Source: Pyrenopolyporus hunteri (lineage: Eukaryota > Ascomycota > Sordariomycetes > Xylariales > Hypoxylaceae). From it: a stretch of 64,000 nucleotides of DNA. This document shows, in pieces, positions 45,768-57,028 of the stretch. Location: assembly GCA_902806595.1 (NCBI GenBank), contig CADCXC010000038.1, forward strand, positions 1,054,001 to 1,118,000. Reading direction: 5' to 3'. The notes below the pieces were generated by a model. The model saw only the letters and a program-made list of their open reading frames with translations. It was not told the DNA's origin and did no database searches. Each line of letters opens with the position of its first letter. The stretch's first letter is position 1. The position numbers and the translations under genes are program-made.

Positions 45768-46331
45768 CACGCCGGACCATAAGCAATTTTTCCGCCAAAC
45801 CGCCAATTCAAAGAATTTCTAGAAATTCAAGTTGAAGACCCACTTTAATTTCAGGGGTGCGCTAAAGCTATAGGGCTTACAGCGCATACAACCACTAAAT
45901 CTCCCTGTAAATATAGGGCTTATAGCGCTTAATACCACTATAAAGCCTACCACATACAAATCTTTCAACCATACGCGCTTTACACACTTATTATACTTAT
46001 ACAACACCACTAAGCCATTCAAAACCTACCTCTTTCTAAATAGGATTAATCATTAATTGAAGCGATTACTATATTTAATCGCATAGGATTGTCGCTATTC
46101 GACAGGTTGTAATTGAATAATGCGTACGTGGGCTAGGTTTGAGTAAACTTTCGTGTGTTTTGCTACTGGAGCCCAAGTCGAAGCGGAAGAGCGCGCGAAG
46201 AAGGGGTACAATAGGTCATCGCAACTGGCCGAGAATGCGGCCATTGCTTTAAATTGGGGAAGAAAAATGGGTCGACATCTCGCAACGGTCGAGAATTGGC
46301 GGGGCGGAAAATACGCTTATGGTCCGGCGTG
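45768..46331 (+). mobile_element. Non-autonomous TIR element (MITE-like), copy B
   Basis: A 564-bp element of the same family as 5448-6088, in the opposite orientation. The left end CACGCCGGACCATAAG is identical to the right end of copy A read backwards, and similarity continues through CCGCCAAACCGCCAATTC and the GGGCTTATAGCG blocks to about 46115. The right end is its inverse (CTTATGGTCCGGCGTG, 46316-46331), with similarity of only about 40 nt, so the interior half differs from copy A. Flanks GCCCATTT and GCCACTTT match at 6 of 8 positions, so the target duplication is uncertain. It retains C and G where copy A has T and A. No coding capacity. Confidence 0.78.
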
Positions 46332-47216
46332 GCCACTTTCCAGGGCCACCAGGTACCGACGGAATCGGCTCATTTAATTTGAGCTAATGGCGTGCGCGAC
46401 GGCCAGGGCAGCATGGAGGTTGGCGGACGGAGCAGTCTCATGTAGAAGAACTCTACGTCCGAACTGAGGGCATGGATAGGAAAAGCATATATCTTGCGTA
46501 ATGAACAACTATAATCTGTTGTAACCTTCATTGCCTAGTGGCTACATACCTAGGTAGGTACCTACCTACCTAGACTCATAGGTAAGCTAGGTACGTATAA
46601 TATGTTATGTAGAGCCCTGTTCGTAAGGATAGAGACATTCAAAAATATATATACGACATGTACAATATATACGCCCAGGTAAACGAAAAGTATCACGGAA
46701 TGAGCTACGCATTGACGAGGCTGATCAGCCTTACATAAAGCTGAGGTTGTCGGCTATTGTTCTGATTGGTTAAATATTCTACCCTATCCCGCTTTTCGGC
46801 TAGTGTGGCCCCGGTCATTAGACTTCAGGATCCGATTTTAGTTAAGGCTCGTTACGAATTCGGGTCCGCCATTCCTTGTTACCTCCGTCAACTTCTCGAG
46901 ACCAAGGCTGATATCAGCATCTTCAAAACCTAGGAACTTCACAATCGAACACTCAAAAGGCCATAATCGTCTCACGAGTTAATAAAGCATCAGAACCAAA
47001 GTCTTTCGAGTCTTTAAGTTTCCGTGGACAAATTGGGCCGCTGTGGCGCTGACGATCCGACATCCTATGCCAAGGGGCGTAGGGCATCGAATGCTGCGTT
47101 GGGGACTTGATACTTTTCAAGGTGGCAGCCCACGATCAATCTGTGGTACTTCCTTATTATCCCAACCCGTAACTCAACCGTAAGGCCATCCTTCCGTTTA
47201 CTAAACATCCACGAGT
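46332..47216. other. Intergenic downstream of element copy B
   Basis: AT-rich spacer with a compound palindromic block TACCTAGGTA followed by GGTACC and three TACC units at 46547-46573. No gene supported. Confidence 0.55.
46547..46573. repeat. Dispersed palindromic TACCTAGGTA repeat, largest block
   Basis: The perfect 10-bp palindrome TACCTAGGTA occurs at 28073, 31581, 34155, 46547, 56647, 58826, 60423, 60833 and 61430, always between genes. Here it continues into GGTACC and further CCTA units (27 bp in all). Related palindromes with CCCGGG at the centre occur at 39743-39758 and 60840-60850. Confidence 0.7.
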
Positions 47217-47303
47217 ATGTCCTCATTTCTTTTCCCTTTTTTCTTACGCTTCTTGGTCACTTTTCCTTATCTCATCATCATCCATTACCCCATCACCGCC
47301 AAG

Positions 47304-47567
47304 ATGGCTTCCACACAATCCACAACATCCTCTGCAATCCCGGGCTCCATGCCGCCCGCTCCAATTGAGACCCCGGCTGGACCGCTGAACACGAATCTCT
47401 TTATGGACGATGAAGACTTATACTCCCCAGCGTGGCTGGTAGACGTTCCTCTAACACCTAACCCGTGTGTCCGCGGCGGTCCATATGCCGCCGCTTTCAT
47501 GTATAACCCTCCCCTCAACATACCAACACATCCTCTCACTACCGTGAAAAGGCGAGTCATGAGATAA
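47304..47567 (+). CDS. Small open frame upstream of the kinase gene, possible separate gene or uORF
   Basis: An ATG at 47304 opens 87 codons; an in-frame ATG at 47217 would add 29 residues forming a hydrophobic leader (FLFPFFLRFLVTFPYLIII). The shorter protein is Pro/Thr/Ser-rich with MDDEDLYSPAW and AAAFMYNPPLNIP. No domain recognised. It ends 150 bp before the kinase ATG, and a GCTAACCAG branch-acceptor sequence at about 47683-47691 suggests a 5' UTR intron of the kinase gene, so this frame may lie in the kinase leader. It could also be spurious. Confidence 0.4.
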   Translation: MASTQSTTSSAIPGSMPPAPIETPAGPLNTNLFMDDEDLYSPAWLVDVPLTPNPCVRGGPYAAAFMYNPPLNIPTHPLTTVKRRVMR

Positions 47568-47717
47568 TTGGATCGGTGCCGGCTCAGGATACAATAGCCA
47601 CTTTTCATGTTCTCTACTATCTATATATGTATCTTACCTAAGACTACGATGCCATTCTATCCTTCTACGGCATTTGCTAACCAGGACCTTTAGAGAAACT
47701 GTTGAATCCGGTTCGCC

Positions 47718-50555
47718 ATGGCAACTCTTCAAGTTCATGGTGGGGGACCTGCGACTACGCGTCAAAAGGCTGTCGAAGATGCGCGGAAGATGGAAGAAGC
47801 TGTTCAAGAGGAATGCGCCAAATCGGGAAAGCCGGCGCCTCAGTACCGGCTCACGGAGCTCATCGGCAAAGGAAGCTTCGGCCGAGTGTACAAAGCCGTC
47901 GATCTGAGGAACGCCGACGTGGTAGCAGTCAAGATCATAGATGTCGACGAGAGCGACACGGTGAATCCGAAGCTAGCGGATACTTACAGTGAGATCCTCA
48001 AGGAGATCAACGCGCTACATCGGTTGAGCCAGTCCGGTGCGCAAAACATCAATCATGTCATCGAGGCTCTCCCCGTCGGTAAAGCTATGTGGATGGTTAC
48101 GGAATACTGTGCTGGAGGTAGCGTGGCGACTCTCATGAAACCGACCGCACCCGGCGGGCTACAAGAAAAGTGGATAATTCCCATACTGCGGGAGGTGGCC
48201 GTAGCAATTTACTGGGTTCATAAGGAGGGAATAATACACCGCGATATTAAGTGCGCTAATGTCTTAGTTACCGAGACCGGTGCGGTTCAGCTGTGCGACT
48301 TTGGTGTCGCCGGTATGATGGAGACGAAGCTGGACAAGCGATCGACCTTCATAGGGACGCCGCACTGGATGGCTCCAGAGCTTTTCGACCATAACGCCCA
48401 GTATGGAACCGAGGTCGACATATGGGCCTTCGGGTCCATGGTATACGAAATTGCCTCGGGCCTACCCCCCAACGTAAGAGCAAACGTAGGACTCCCCCAG
48501 CTCGGAGACTATCTTAGAGAACATCTACCTCGCCTCGAAGGAGATCAGTATTCGGACGAGCTCAAGAGCCTAGTCGCCTTCTGCCTCGAAGAAAACCCGT
48601 CGAGGCGACCGACCATTGAACAGGTCCAACAACACCCGTATATTTTCAACACAAGTTCTAGATACCCTACCTCGTCACTGTCAAATCTCGTAAAAGCTTT
48701 TAGACTCTGGGAAGAGCGCGGTGGAAGCAGGAAATCCCTTTTCGCAGCTGGAGGAGCTCAAGGGCCTACAGATCTAGGTTCGACTTCGTTATCGACAGAC
48801 GAATGGAATTTCTCTACAACGCTTGCCTTCGACGAGCAACTCCACGATATTTCAGACGGAAGAGAAGCCGAGGCGTTCCGCGACGTCTACGGCTCGTCCG
48901 TCGATTTCCCCAGTCCATTTGGCGAAGACACCGCACGACCAAAGGCATTAGGCAAGGGTCGGCGCCGTCCACCCCCCCAGGCCCTGGCCGCAACGAAGAT
49001 CAAAGCTCCTCTCGAGAAGGTCTTTGACCCCAACACGATTTCGAACTATGACGAGAATTCCCGCATGTATTATGGTCGTCCCGGACCTCCTCCTCCCGCA
49101 CCGGAACAGCCAATGACAAACGCGCTTCCCGTATCGGACCTACCGTTACGTGATGATTCCCTCCACGCCACTCTTCGCGAATCTCTAATCGACCTCGACG
49201 CATCTCTCGGGGGAGGTGATCTTTCCAACTTCGTGGACATGGGCACGATAAGGCCGGGGCCAGGAATGGGGGTGGGGATGGGGATGGGACAAGGGTTTGC
49301 ATCAGGGCCTAACCCACGAGCATCTATGGACAATAACTGGTCATTTTCGTCAGCTACGGAGGCGGCATCGAACGACAGGGCGCCTCTAAGCGACCCTGCG
49401 GATATGAATAATGGGCGAAGTCAAGTACCGGACTGGTCATGGCCTACCAGCATCCCCCCGGCCTCCGCCAACCCCGAGGTGTCTCATTTCACCTTCAACG
49501 ACGACCGTAACTTTGACAACGGCCCCGACGTACGCCCCCGGCTCCAACATCATCCTACGGAACCAATCGGGCTACCGTCACAAGGCTACGACATACAAAG
49601 ATCGGACACAGCATCACACGGCCGCATGTCCGTGACTAGCTTAATCGACCTCGACATGAGCATGCCCGAGCCCAACCTCCCCGAACTCACGCGCCCCTCC
49701 ACAGCCAACTCAGACATCGGCTCGATCACCGGGTCTGAAATCGGCGGCCGCGAGCCCTTCGAGCTCGAGCGCCACGCGTCAGTGTACGCGCCCGCGCACC
49801 TCGGCAGCCGCGAACCCTCCATCTACGTCTCCGACGGGTCCGAGTATTCCACCCGCCTCGCCGCTAAGATCGGCGCCGACGACGGCAACAACAACAACCA
49901 CCACAACAACAGTAACAACGGCAACCAAGAAGACGACGAGGACGACGAACACGAGCGCCCCGGCGCCGGCGTCCTGGACGTCTCCACTGTCCCGCACATC
50001 CCCATCATCCCCGCCGGCCAGCAGTACAACCAGCCGCAGCTGACGCCGCTGCACAGCCAGCACCCCTACAACAGCAGCAACAATAGTAACAATAACGGCA
50101 ACAACAACCATAGCAGTAATAATAACTTCAACAACCACCACCACCACCACCACCAGCAGAACCACAGCCAGAACAGCGCGTACACCGTCGCCTCGTCCGA
50201 GACGTACGTCGACCGCGACGACGGGTACAGCCGGCCGAACAGCGGGGCGCGGATGGCGATTGGCGGCGGCGGTGGCGGGAGCAACCTTGGGGATAGGAGC
50301 GGCGGCGGCGGCGGCATGGGTGGTGGTATGGGTATGGGTATGGGGATGGGGATGGGCGGGGGACCGCTACGGCTACCACCCGTGGCGCCGCCCGCGCTTA
50401 GCGTAGTCGAGGCGCGCGCTACGGCCGGCGATGTGGCGAACGAGATGAGGCGGCTCATCGGCAGTCTGAGCGATCACCTCTCCCTCATCGGCGAGCAGGT
50501 CGCGGGCATGGAGCCGCGGCGCGCGGGGCGGGGGACTTTTGAAGGGGGGGAGTAA
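47718..50555 (+). CDS. nak1: Germinal-centre (Ste20-type) kinase, NAK1/KIC1/POD-6 type
   Basis: Single exon, 945 residues. Kinase domain at about 43-310: glycine loop IGKGSFGRVY (49-58), Lys72 in VAVKII, HRDIKCANV (Asp176), DFG (194-196) and GTPHWMAPE (213-221); a Lys after HRDI and the GTPHWMAPE block place it in the Ste20/GCK group. The long tail is disordered: MGMGMG runs, an Asn/Gln/Asp-rich stretch from about 722, six histidines at about 806, and Gly-rich repeats at 850-890, ending in a short possible coiled segment (DVANEMRRLIGSLSDHLSLI). The GCK of the RAM/MOR morphogenesis network (Kic1, Nak1, POD-6) has this size and layout and activates the NDR kinase Cbk1/Orb6/COT-1 at hyphal tips. 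SID1-type GCKs are shorter, which favours this assignment. Confidence 0.88.
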   Translation: MATLQVHGGGPATTRQKAVEDARKMEEAVQEECAKSGKPAPQYRLTELIGKGSFGRVYKAVDLRNADVVAVKIIDVDESDTVNPKLADTYSEILKEINALHRLSQSGAQNINHVIEALPVGKAMWMVTEYCAGGSVATLMKPTAPGGLQEKWIIPILREVAVAIYWVHKEGIIHRDIKCANVLVTETGAVQLCDFGVAGMMETKLDKRSTFIGTPHWMAPELFDHNAQYGTEVDIWAFGSMVYEIASGLPPNVRANVGLPQLGDYLREHLPRLEGDQYSDELKSLVAFCLEENPSRRPTIEQVQQHPYIFNTSSRYPTSSLSNLVKAFRLWEERGGSRKSLFAAGGAQGPTDLGSTSLSTDEWNFSTTLAFDEQLHDISDGREAEAFRDVYGSSVDFPSPFGEDTARPKALGKGRRRPPPQALAATKIKAPLEKVFDPNTISNYDENSRMYYGRPGPPPPAPEQPMTNALPVSDLPLRDDSLHATLRESLIDLDASLGGGDLSNFVDMGTIRPGPGMGVGMGMGQGFASGPNPRASMDNNWSFSSATEAASNDRAPLSDPADMNNGRSQVPDWSWPTSIPPASANPEVSHFTFNDDRNFDNGPDVRPRLQHHPTEPIGLPSQGYDIQRSDTASHGRMSVTSLIDLDMSMPEPNLPELTRPSTANSDIGSITGSEIGGREPFELERHASVYAPAHLGSREPSIYVSDGSEYSTRLAAKIGADDGNNNNHHNNSNNGNQEDDEDDEHERPGAGVLDVSTVPHIPIIPAGQQYNQPQLTPLHSQHPYNSSNNSNNNGNNNHSSNNNFNNHHHHHHQQNHSQNSAYTVASSETYVDRDDGYSRPNSGARMAIGGGGGGSNLGDRSGGGGGMGGGMGMGMGMGMGGGPLRLPPVAPPALSVVEARATAGDVANEMRRLIGSLSDHLSLIGEQVAGMEPRRAGRGTFEGGE

Positions 50556-51093
50556 GAGTTTTATGTTGTTCGGCTGGTTAGGTAGGAGGGCTAGTACCCT
50601 GATATACGTATGAGGAGGTATCAAAGGGAGGGGGAAGTTGAAAGGGGCAAATATAGGCCCCAGATTGAAGTTGAGGTGAAGGAAAGTGGAGAGATGGCGA
50701 AAGGGTGCACCGGATAATTCCCATGCTCTTCTCGAGAGGGTATATATGGGGTATGAATCACGATTGGGGTGTATGCCACATACCTACCGAGCTATAGGCA
50801 CCTAATGTATGGACGTATGTAATGATCTCATGGCTTTGCATTAGTTATTATTAAGATACCACCGCTTTTATTCGCGAGGAGTAATGAAATCGTTTGCGTC
50901 CGCGGTTAGTAAATAACATATTTGTCGGTGTTGAAGCATGTCAACGTCGGATGGGCTGTTTTGGGTTCTTCCTATAGTACTCGAAAGGAGGCCTATAATT
51001 ACATCTGCATTACGTATAAAGGCTTCATATTTTTGGTCATTTGACAAGCACTCATATTATATCCCGGCATGTCACTCCTCCTTCCATCTCCAT
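50556..51093. other. Convergent 3' intergenic region
   Basis: Between the kinase and tel2 3' ends; no gene or motif supported. Confidence 0.55.
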
Positions 51094-54000
51094 CTAAGCA
51101 TAACCTATCAGGTCGCCCATCAGAACAGCCTGATACTTATCAACCGCCTCGCGTAAACGGATGAGTACGCCCGCGGCCAACATCTTGACCTCATTTTCCT
51201 CTCCTGCCCCTTCGCCGGTAACGTCTCCGCCCCGCGTATTATTAAAGACGCCGCTAACCCACTCAACGCTCTCGACGACCTCGCGACCGTGTCTCTCGCA
51301 GAGACCGCGCATGTCGCCCTCGTTCACGTCTAGCAAGGCGACAAGCCCGAACAGAACTGCTTGCGTAATCCCTAAGTCGCCGACGCACTGCCCCCTGACT
51401 CCTAGGAGCAGGTCCCAGAACTCGGCCGTCATCTCCGGCAGCGCAAGCGTGCTGGGGCCCGCGGCGTGCAAGAGGATGGCTAGAGTCTTGAGGTATAGCG
51501 GGAGTAGGTATGGCTGGAAGAGGATCCCTCTCGTGGTGGCGGAGGTAGAATGTATGGCTGCTTGGAAACGCGAGGTCAAGGGGAAGAAGAACGACGACGC
51601 AATGAGCGACGCCGTTGTGTTGGGGATGGCACGCACGCGCGGCTTAATTTTGCCCTTGCTAGAGTTTTGAGATTGTGACTTCAGGCGCGAGGTGAACGAC
51701 GAGAGTTTAAGCGCGTCTGGCCCCGTTGCTGTATCGGCTGCTTCCGCGGCTAGCGGGGCGAGGAACGCCTGCGAGAGGGATTTAGCGAGGTTGTCCAATG
51801 CGTTAGGGGGAAGGGGCTTCAGGCCATGCGCCGCAGATTCAAGCCTGTTCGACGACGACGGTGTGATATAATGCTTCTCAACTTTAGCGGGAAGCATCTT
51901 GGAGGGGAACGCTGCGGCCGAAGCGTACTCGGACACTTCGAAGCCTGCTATTTCTCGGCCGCCGAGGCCCAGCACCATGAGTATGGATGCGCGTTGAGAC
52001 AAGGAGTAATCACCGTCGAAAAACGTCTTAGCGAACCATTGGCCCATTTTCTTCGGCTGTGCAATCACGACTGCAATCATGCCTTGTAGACGTAGGTTGT
52101 CGAAATCGTCGATCTCAAATTTGTCTTGCAAGCCGACGAGAAGAGTAGCGAGTTCTTCTGCATGGGAGCTGACTTCGGTACCGTAGTTTGCTTTTCGGCG
52201 AATCAGGGCGGGAGCTGTCGTCAAGGCAAGCTTCTGACGATCATAATTTTCCGTATCCCGCAAATAGGCAATGAGGTCCCGAATATAGACCGGAGCTTTA
52301 GGCTTGTCGCGATTGATGAGGGTCGGATCGTCATCGGAATCCTCGGCGTCGGAATCCGGCTTCGCGTAAGGTATTAGGTCGGGGTCCTCGTCTTCGCCGC
52401 TATCTTCCACTTCCTCAATGATAAAGCCTGATTGGGCAGGCAGCTTTCCGGGACGTTGAGCAACAGGCTTCGGTGGTTTCGTTGATTTAGGCGCGTTGGG
52501 AGATCTCGACGGAGTAGCCGTTTTCCTCAATGGATCTAAGGGGCCGGCCTTGTCAGATATCTGTACCAACGATTTGTACCATCTTGCTTCCTCCGTATCC
52601 ATCTCGTCCACCTTGAAATCGAGTTTTGTCTCTTTGCCGTGAACTAGTCCCGAGAGCGCCTCGCCCACTACCATGCCTAAAAAACGAGCACGGTTTTGAG
52701 GCGCGCCAATTCGATTAGAGACGGTATTCAGATAAGAGCTCGATCGTAACAAGATGGAGAGTTTAATGGGTGCAAGCCTATGGACGTATCCAGCACTGAG
52801 AAGCAGTACCTGGGCATGTGCTTTGTTCTCGATGTTAGTTTTCCTAATGTTAAGCCCGGATCGAGGGGCTCTTACCGTCCTGTTGAAGCAATGGGGCATG
52901 TTTAATGTATAACCCGTCGCCAAACTGACTTAGGCTCTTCTCCAGAATAGTCGCCATGAGCTCTGTATTCTCAGAAAAGACAGCGACGGCAGCGCGTCTG
53001 ATTCCGCATCCTTCGCCAATCCCCGCGCCGGATCCACCAGTCAGCCAATTCACAAGATGGGTCTTCCGCGCCTCATCCTCTCCTATCGCAGCCTTTAGGG
53101 CACCACATACAGCCCAGATAATGGGAGTCTCCTCCGCTGCGCTGGTACTATCTACTGTGGGTAGGTATTTATCCGAGAGCAACTTTAGGATTAAAGTAAG
53201 GACTTTGCGCTGCTCGAGGGATGGAAGAACACCCAGCAACTTTTCGAATAGTACCTGACCATCGGTATCTTGGAGGAGTAGCCTCGTGGTCAAGATATTT
53301 ATGAATATGTCTTCAATAACTATTAGCATGTGATTGCCAAAGGGTAAAATGGCACGTACCTGGGTTCCCTAACCGCATTCCACGCGTTAAAATTTCGGCG
53401 CATGCTTTGAGTTCGTCCTCGTTGATCCCGGACTGAACCCAATGCACCACGTTCTGAGCGAGCCAGTCGATATACAGTTTAACGTTGCCGATCCAGGATT
53501 CACTCTTCAATTGGCCGGCCTGTCGGCAAACGTCCTCCGCTTCGGCAGAAAGCGAGACGACTTTCCCAGTCGTGAATAACGAAACAAACTCTTGGCGTAT
53601 GAGACGGGCTTGAGCAAGGCTTTCCGACGAATTGACGGTGGCCCACATGTTTTTTATGTCATCGTGGGAACCGATGAGGCTCGTGAGGAGCTCTAGGATG
53701 TAACTCAAGCTGAAGCTAACATGCGAGTCTTTAACGGATTTCGAGTTTACCTTAGCTTCCTTTAATAGAACACGAAGGTAGGCTAGCACAGCATTGATTC
53801 CCGGGAGACTCTGTAAGCATGAGGCTAGTATATGGACATCTCCTTTACTCTGTCCCGCAGATGCGTCCCGGAGCACGGCCCAGTAGTTCGGGACTATCTC
53901 AGTAACTAGCACGTGTATGATCTGGGCGCTTTGAGGAGTTGGTTTCCGGATGTTGAAGCCTTGATTATCATATGTACTCTTTTGCAGGTATTTCAATATG

Positions 54001-54182
54001 GAAAGGAGAAGGTCGTAGCTCGGTTGGCTCCTGAGAGCTTCCAGAGCCTCGTCTGGCGAGGAGCCGCAGAACTCGGCATCCGGTTTAGGTGCGGGAACAG
54101 CAGGTTCGGATACTTTGAATAGTTCCTCATCTTGCTTTGGTTTACGGTAAGACTGGCTCACCGGGGTGAGGAGTCCTTCCAT
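51094..54182 (-). CDS. tel2: TEL2 (CLK-2 family) PIKK maturation factor
   Basis: Three exons on the minus strand: 53360-54182, 52876-53319, 51094-52820; 997 residues. Joins give RLGNP-VIEDIFINIL and LLQQD-AHAQVLLLSAGYVHR, the second requiring an AAG acceptor at 52821-52823; no other acceptor keeps both frame and motif. The telomere-regulation (Tel2 C-terminal) domain begins near NRARFLGMVVGEALSGL and extends past an acidic disordered loop (VEDSGEDEDPDLIPYAKPD), which in other species is the casein kinase 2 site region, into APVYIRDLIAYLRDTENYDR. The rest is alpha-helical repeat. TEL2 with TTI1 and TTI2 helps Hsp90 fold ATM, ATR and TOR kinases, affecting telomere length and checkpoint signalling. 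Confidence 0.93.
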
Positions 54183-54480
54183 GTTGCTAATGTCAATCTT
54201 CGTCCATAGACTTAGTTTCTATTGCTTCATGAGATGAGACTGGTTGTTTGAAGTCAAACCCGGCATCGTCGTTAGCTATGATTGGCCTCTGCGGGGTGTT
54301 TTATTATGGTAACGAGACAATTAGCCAACCTTGTCCCGTGTAAGGGTTCGTTCGCATTGCATCTCGTGATATTGGCTCGTTGTTGAATAGTGTTGGAAAT
54401 ATTGGCACCTCAGGTAGCTGATGTGAAGAAACCGGGAGAACGCCTCAACCGGAAATGAAATAAAGAGGTATACCTATGTA

Positions 54481-54876
54481 ACAAAGGTTGCGGCCAAAAG
54501 TATCGCGCATTAGCTACAAGCCACACACAGTATGTGGCTCGACTTGGGAAATAGTGGTGTACCGCCCTAGACCATTGATAGATCACTAAAGTCTACTAGG
54601 GTTAGGGGATGGACCACTATACGGCCCTTAACCTGACCCTTAACCTAGCATAAAATAATACAGTATGTTTCAAAAACGCCTTTTATTGTATTCTTACTGT
54701 ACGAATTTGCGCTAAATTTATATAATTACACCAGTTTATCATTAAAATATACCAGGCTTACGCGGCTTACTTTAGAGATATACACGCTAACATACAGTAT
54801 AGCACTGTTTTAATTTTACTGTACCTCATACTGTACAGGCCCGTAGCCACATGTGCGATACTTTTGGCCGTAACTG
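54481..54876. mobile_element. Short non-autonomous TIR element, pogo/Tc1-like ends
   Basis: A 396-bp AT-rich element with inverted ends: GTTGCGGCCAAAAGTATCGC (54487-54506) on the left and the inverse of GTTACGGCCAAAAGTATCGC on the right (54855-54874); 19 of 20 positions agree. TA dinucleotides lie directly outside (54479-54480 and 54877-54878), as in Tc1/mariner/pogo insertions. The outermost few bases differ (ACAAAG versus CA), so the exact ends are approximate. No coding capacity. It lies in the 947-bp divergent spacer between tel2 and uba3. Unrelated to the 5448/45768 family. Confidence 0.7.
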
Positions 54877-55129
54877 TAACTTTCGTACCTGGGTACCTAG
54901 GTTTATATAACTTTAGTGAGCGTGAGCGTGGTCACGGCAGCGGGGGCAGCAGCTGCAGGAACCTATCCCCCACCTTTAGCGCCCCGTTATGACCCTATCG
55001 GCGATAGGAGATGACATCAAACAGCACCTACAGCTCCTACAGCTCCTACTGTTAAACCTCCCTTCATTTCATAATCTCAACATTTATTTCTCACGCCGCG
55101 TTCACGAGCAACACCCGAAAGACCAAAGC

Positions 55130-56553
55130 ATGGCGACTGCTGCGGTAGATACCGGTGTCTCGAGATGGAAATACTTAGACCACATCCGCCGAACTCCGGG
55201 CCCCTTTAACCCAGACTCCGAAGTCAGTGAGGAGGCTCTTGCGACACTGGATAAGACCAAGATTCTCGTTATTGGAGCTGGTGGACTTGGCTGTGAAATT
55301 CTCAAGGATCTCGCCCTCTCTGGATTTAAGGACATCCACGTAATAGACATGGGTAAGCAAGTTTTCTTCTACCTCGCCTGAGTAATTAGGATAGTGCTAA
55401 CTAGCGCGTCCTCGTGTTAGACACCATCGACATCTCCAACCTTAACCGCCAATTCCTCTTCCGTAAAGACGACGTCGGGAAGTTCAAGGCAGAAGTCGCT
55501 GCTAAGTTTGTCGAGAAGCGAGTAAAGGGCGTCAAGATCACGCCACACAACTGCCGAATACAAGAGTTCGACGAAGACTTCTACATGCAATTTCAACTGG
55601 TTGTTTGCGGCCTCGACAGCATCGAAGCACGACGATGGATCAACGCGACCCTCGTGAACATGGTGGATATGGAAAATCAAGACTCTCTGAAGCCGTTGAT
55701 CGACGGTGGAACCGAAGGTAGCTTACCACCCCGCCAAATATCCTCGGGGGGAAGAAGAGTTATAATAGTCTAACTAAGAGTAGGGTTCAAGGGCCAGACC
55801 AGAGTCGTGTTCCCAACCTTGACACCATGTATCGAGTGCCAGCTAGACCTCTACACTCCGCGAGCCGCCGTGCCCCTCTGCACCCTGGCCACAATCCCTC
55901 GCCAACCCGAGCACTGCATAGAGTGGGCCCATATCATCGCATGGGATCAAGAGAAACCGTTCCCGAGCCTAGACAAGGATGACCCTGAGCATATCACATG
56001 GCTTTACCAGAAAGCCCTCGCACGAGCCCAGGAGTTCGGCATCACAGGTGTCACCTATTCGCTTACCCAAGGAGTCGTCAAGAACATTATTCCCGCGATA
56101 GCATCTACCAACGCTATCATAGCCGCGAGTTGTTGCAACGAGGCCTTGAAAATTTCCACGACAGCCGCCCCAGCCCTCGGATTTGAAGAGAGTTACATGA
56201 TGTACTCCGGGGACGACAGCATCTATACGAACACGTTCAAGTATGAGAGGAAGGAGGACTGCGCCGTGTGCGGCGACTTAGCCAAACCGCTAGAGGTTGA
56301 CCCCAATTGGACGCTGAAGGAGCTCCTCGACTCCTTCGCCACGAAAGCAGATCTACAGTTAAAGAAGCCCTCGATCAGAGCTGAAGGCAAGACGCTGTAC
56401 ATGCAGTCTCCACCGAGCATCGAGGAGCAAACCCGACCAAACTTAGACAAGACCCTAAAGGAAGGGTTGGGTTTGGACGTAAACCACGAGATCGTCGTAA
56501 CAGATCCAGCATTCCCAACATTGGATTTCAGATTCCTTTTGCGTTTTATATGA
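55130..56553 (+). CDS. uba3: NEDD8-activating enzyme E1 catalytic subunit UBA3
   Basis: Three exons, 55130-55352, 55421-55717, 55784-56553; 429 residues. Joins give IDM-DTIDISNLNRQFLF and GGTE-GFKGQTRVVFP, both conserved in E1 enzymes. The nucleotide loop VIGAGGLGCE lies at 47-56; zinc ligands include Cys189-X2-Cys192 (PCIECQ) and CAVCGD; the catalytic cysteine is Cys206 in PLCTLATIPRQPEHC, the typical UBA3 active-site block. The C-terminal ubiquitin-fold domain binding the E2 (UBC12) ends slightly unusually in LDFRFLLRFI. UBA3 pairs with ULA1/APPBP1 to adenylate and load NEDD8/Rub1, which activates cullin ubiquitin ligases. Confidence 0.95.
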
Positions 56554-57028
56554 GCGAGGGAGTTAAGGGGCGTGATACCACGGTTCATTAAGGAGGCACG
56601 ATGCGACTACCAGATTAACCAATGCAGTCATAGCTGTTGATTCGCTTACCTAGGTACCTATACGTGCTTCTATTGCTTGGGAGTAGGGGTTCTAGCCGTT
56701 AGAACGAAGTATTCCATCTGGGTTCATAGAATAGCTTGGTATTTTACATCTAGGAGAACTCGGTCCTGCTACTTTCTCCGTACTGACCCGCCCTGGAATG
56801 GATCGATTTTATCGAAGAAGCTTTGCTATTGAACACCGCATCTATGTTATGGTTCCTAAGAAAGGACTTCGTTATTTACAATACTTTGGTGACATAAGGA
56901 CGACTCATCCTAGGTAAAATGTCGACTTATGGCAGTGGGTGAGCTTAATGCACAAGCTAACCCACCTCATCATAACGTCTTGAAATAGTCGCGAATATTA
57001 GGTATCCAACTACTGATAAGAAGGCCCC
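56554..57028. other. Convergent 3' intergenic region
   Basis: Between uba3 and the flavin monooxygenase 3' ends. TACCTAGGTA at 56647-56656. No gene. Confidence 0.55.

Noticed and set aside
49779..50165. 128-codon antisense frame rich in valine and other hydrophobic residues
   Set aside because: Pure mirror of the Asn/His codon repeats of the kinase; not a membrane protein.
54599..54650. GGTTAGGGG and CCTTAACC units resembling telomere repeat
   Set aside because: Only scattered single units inside the short TIR element; too few to call telomeric.
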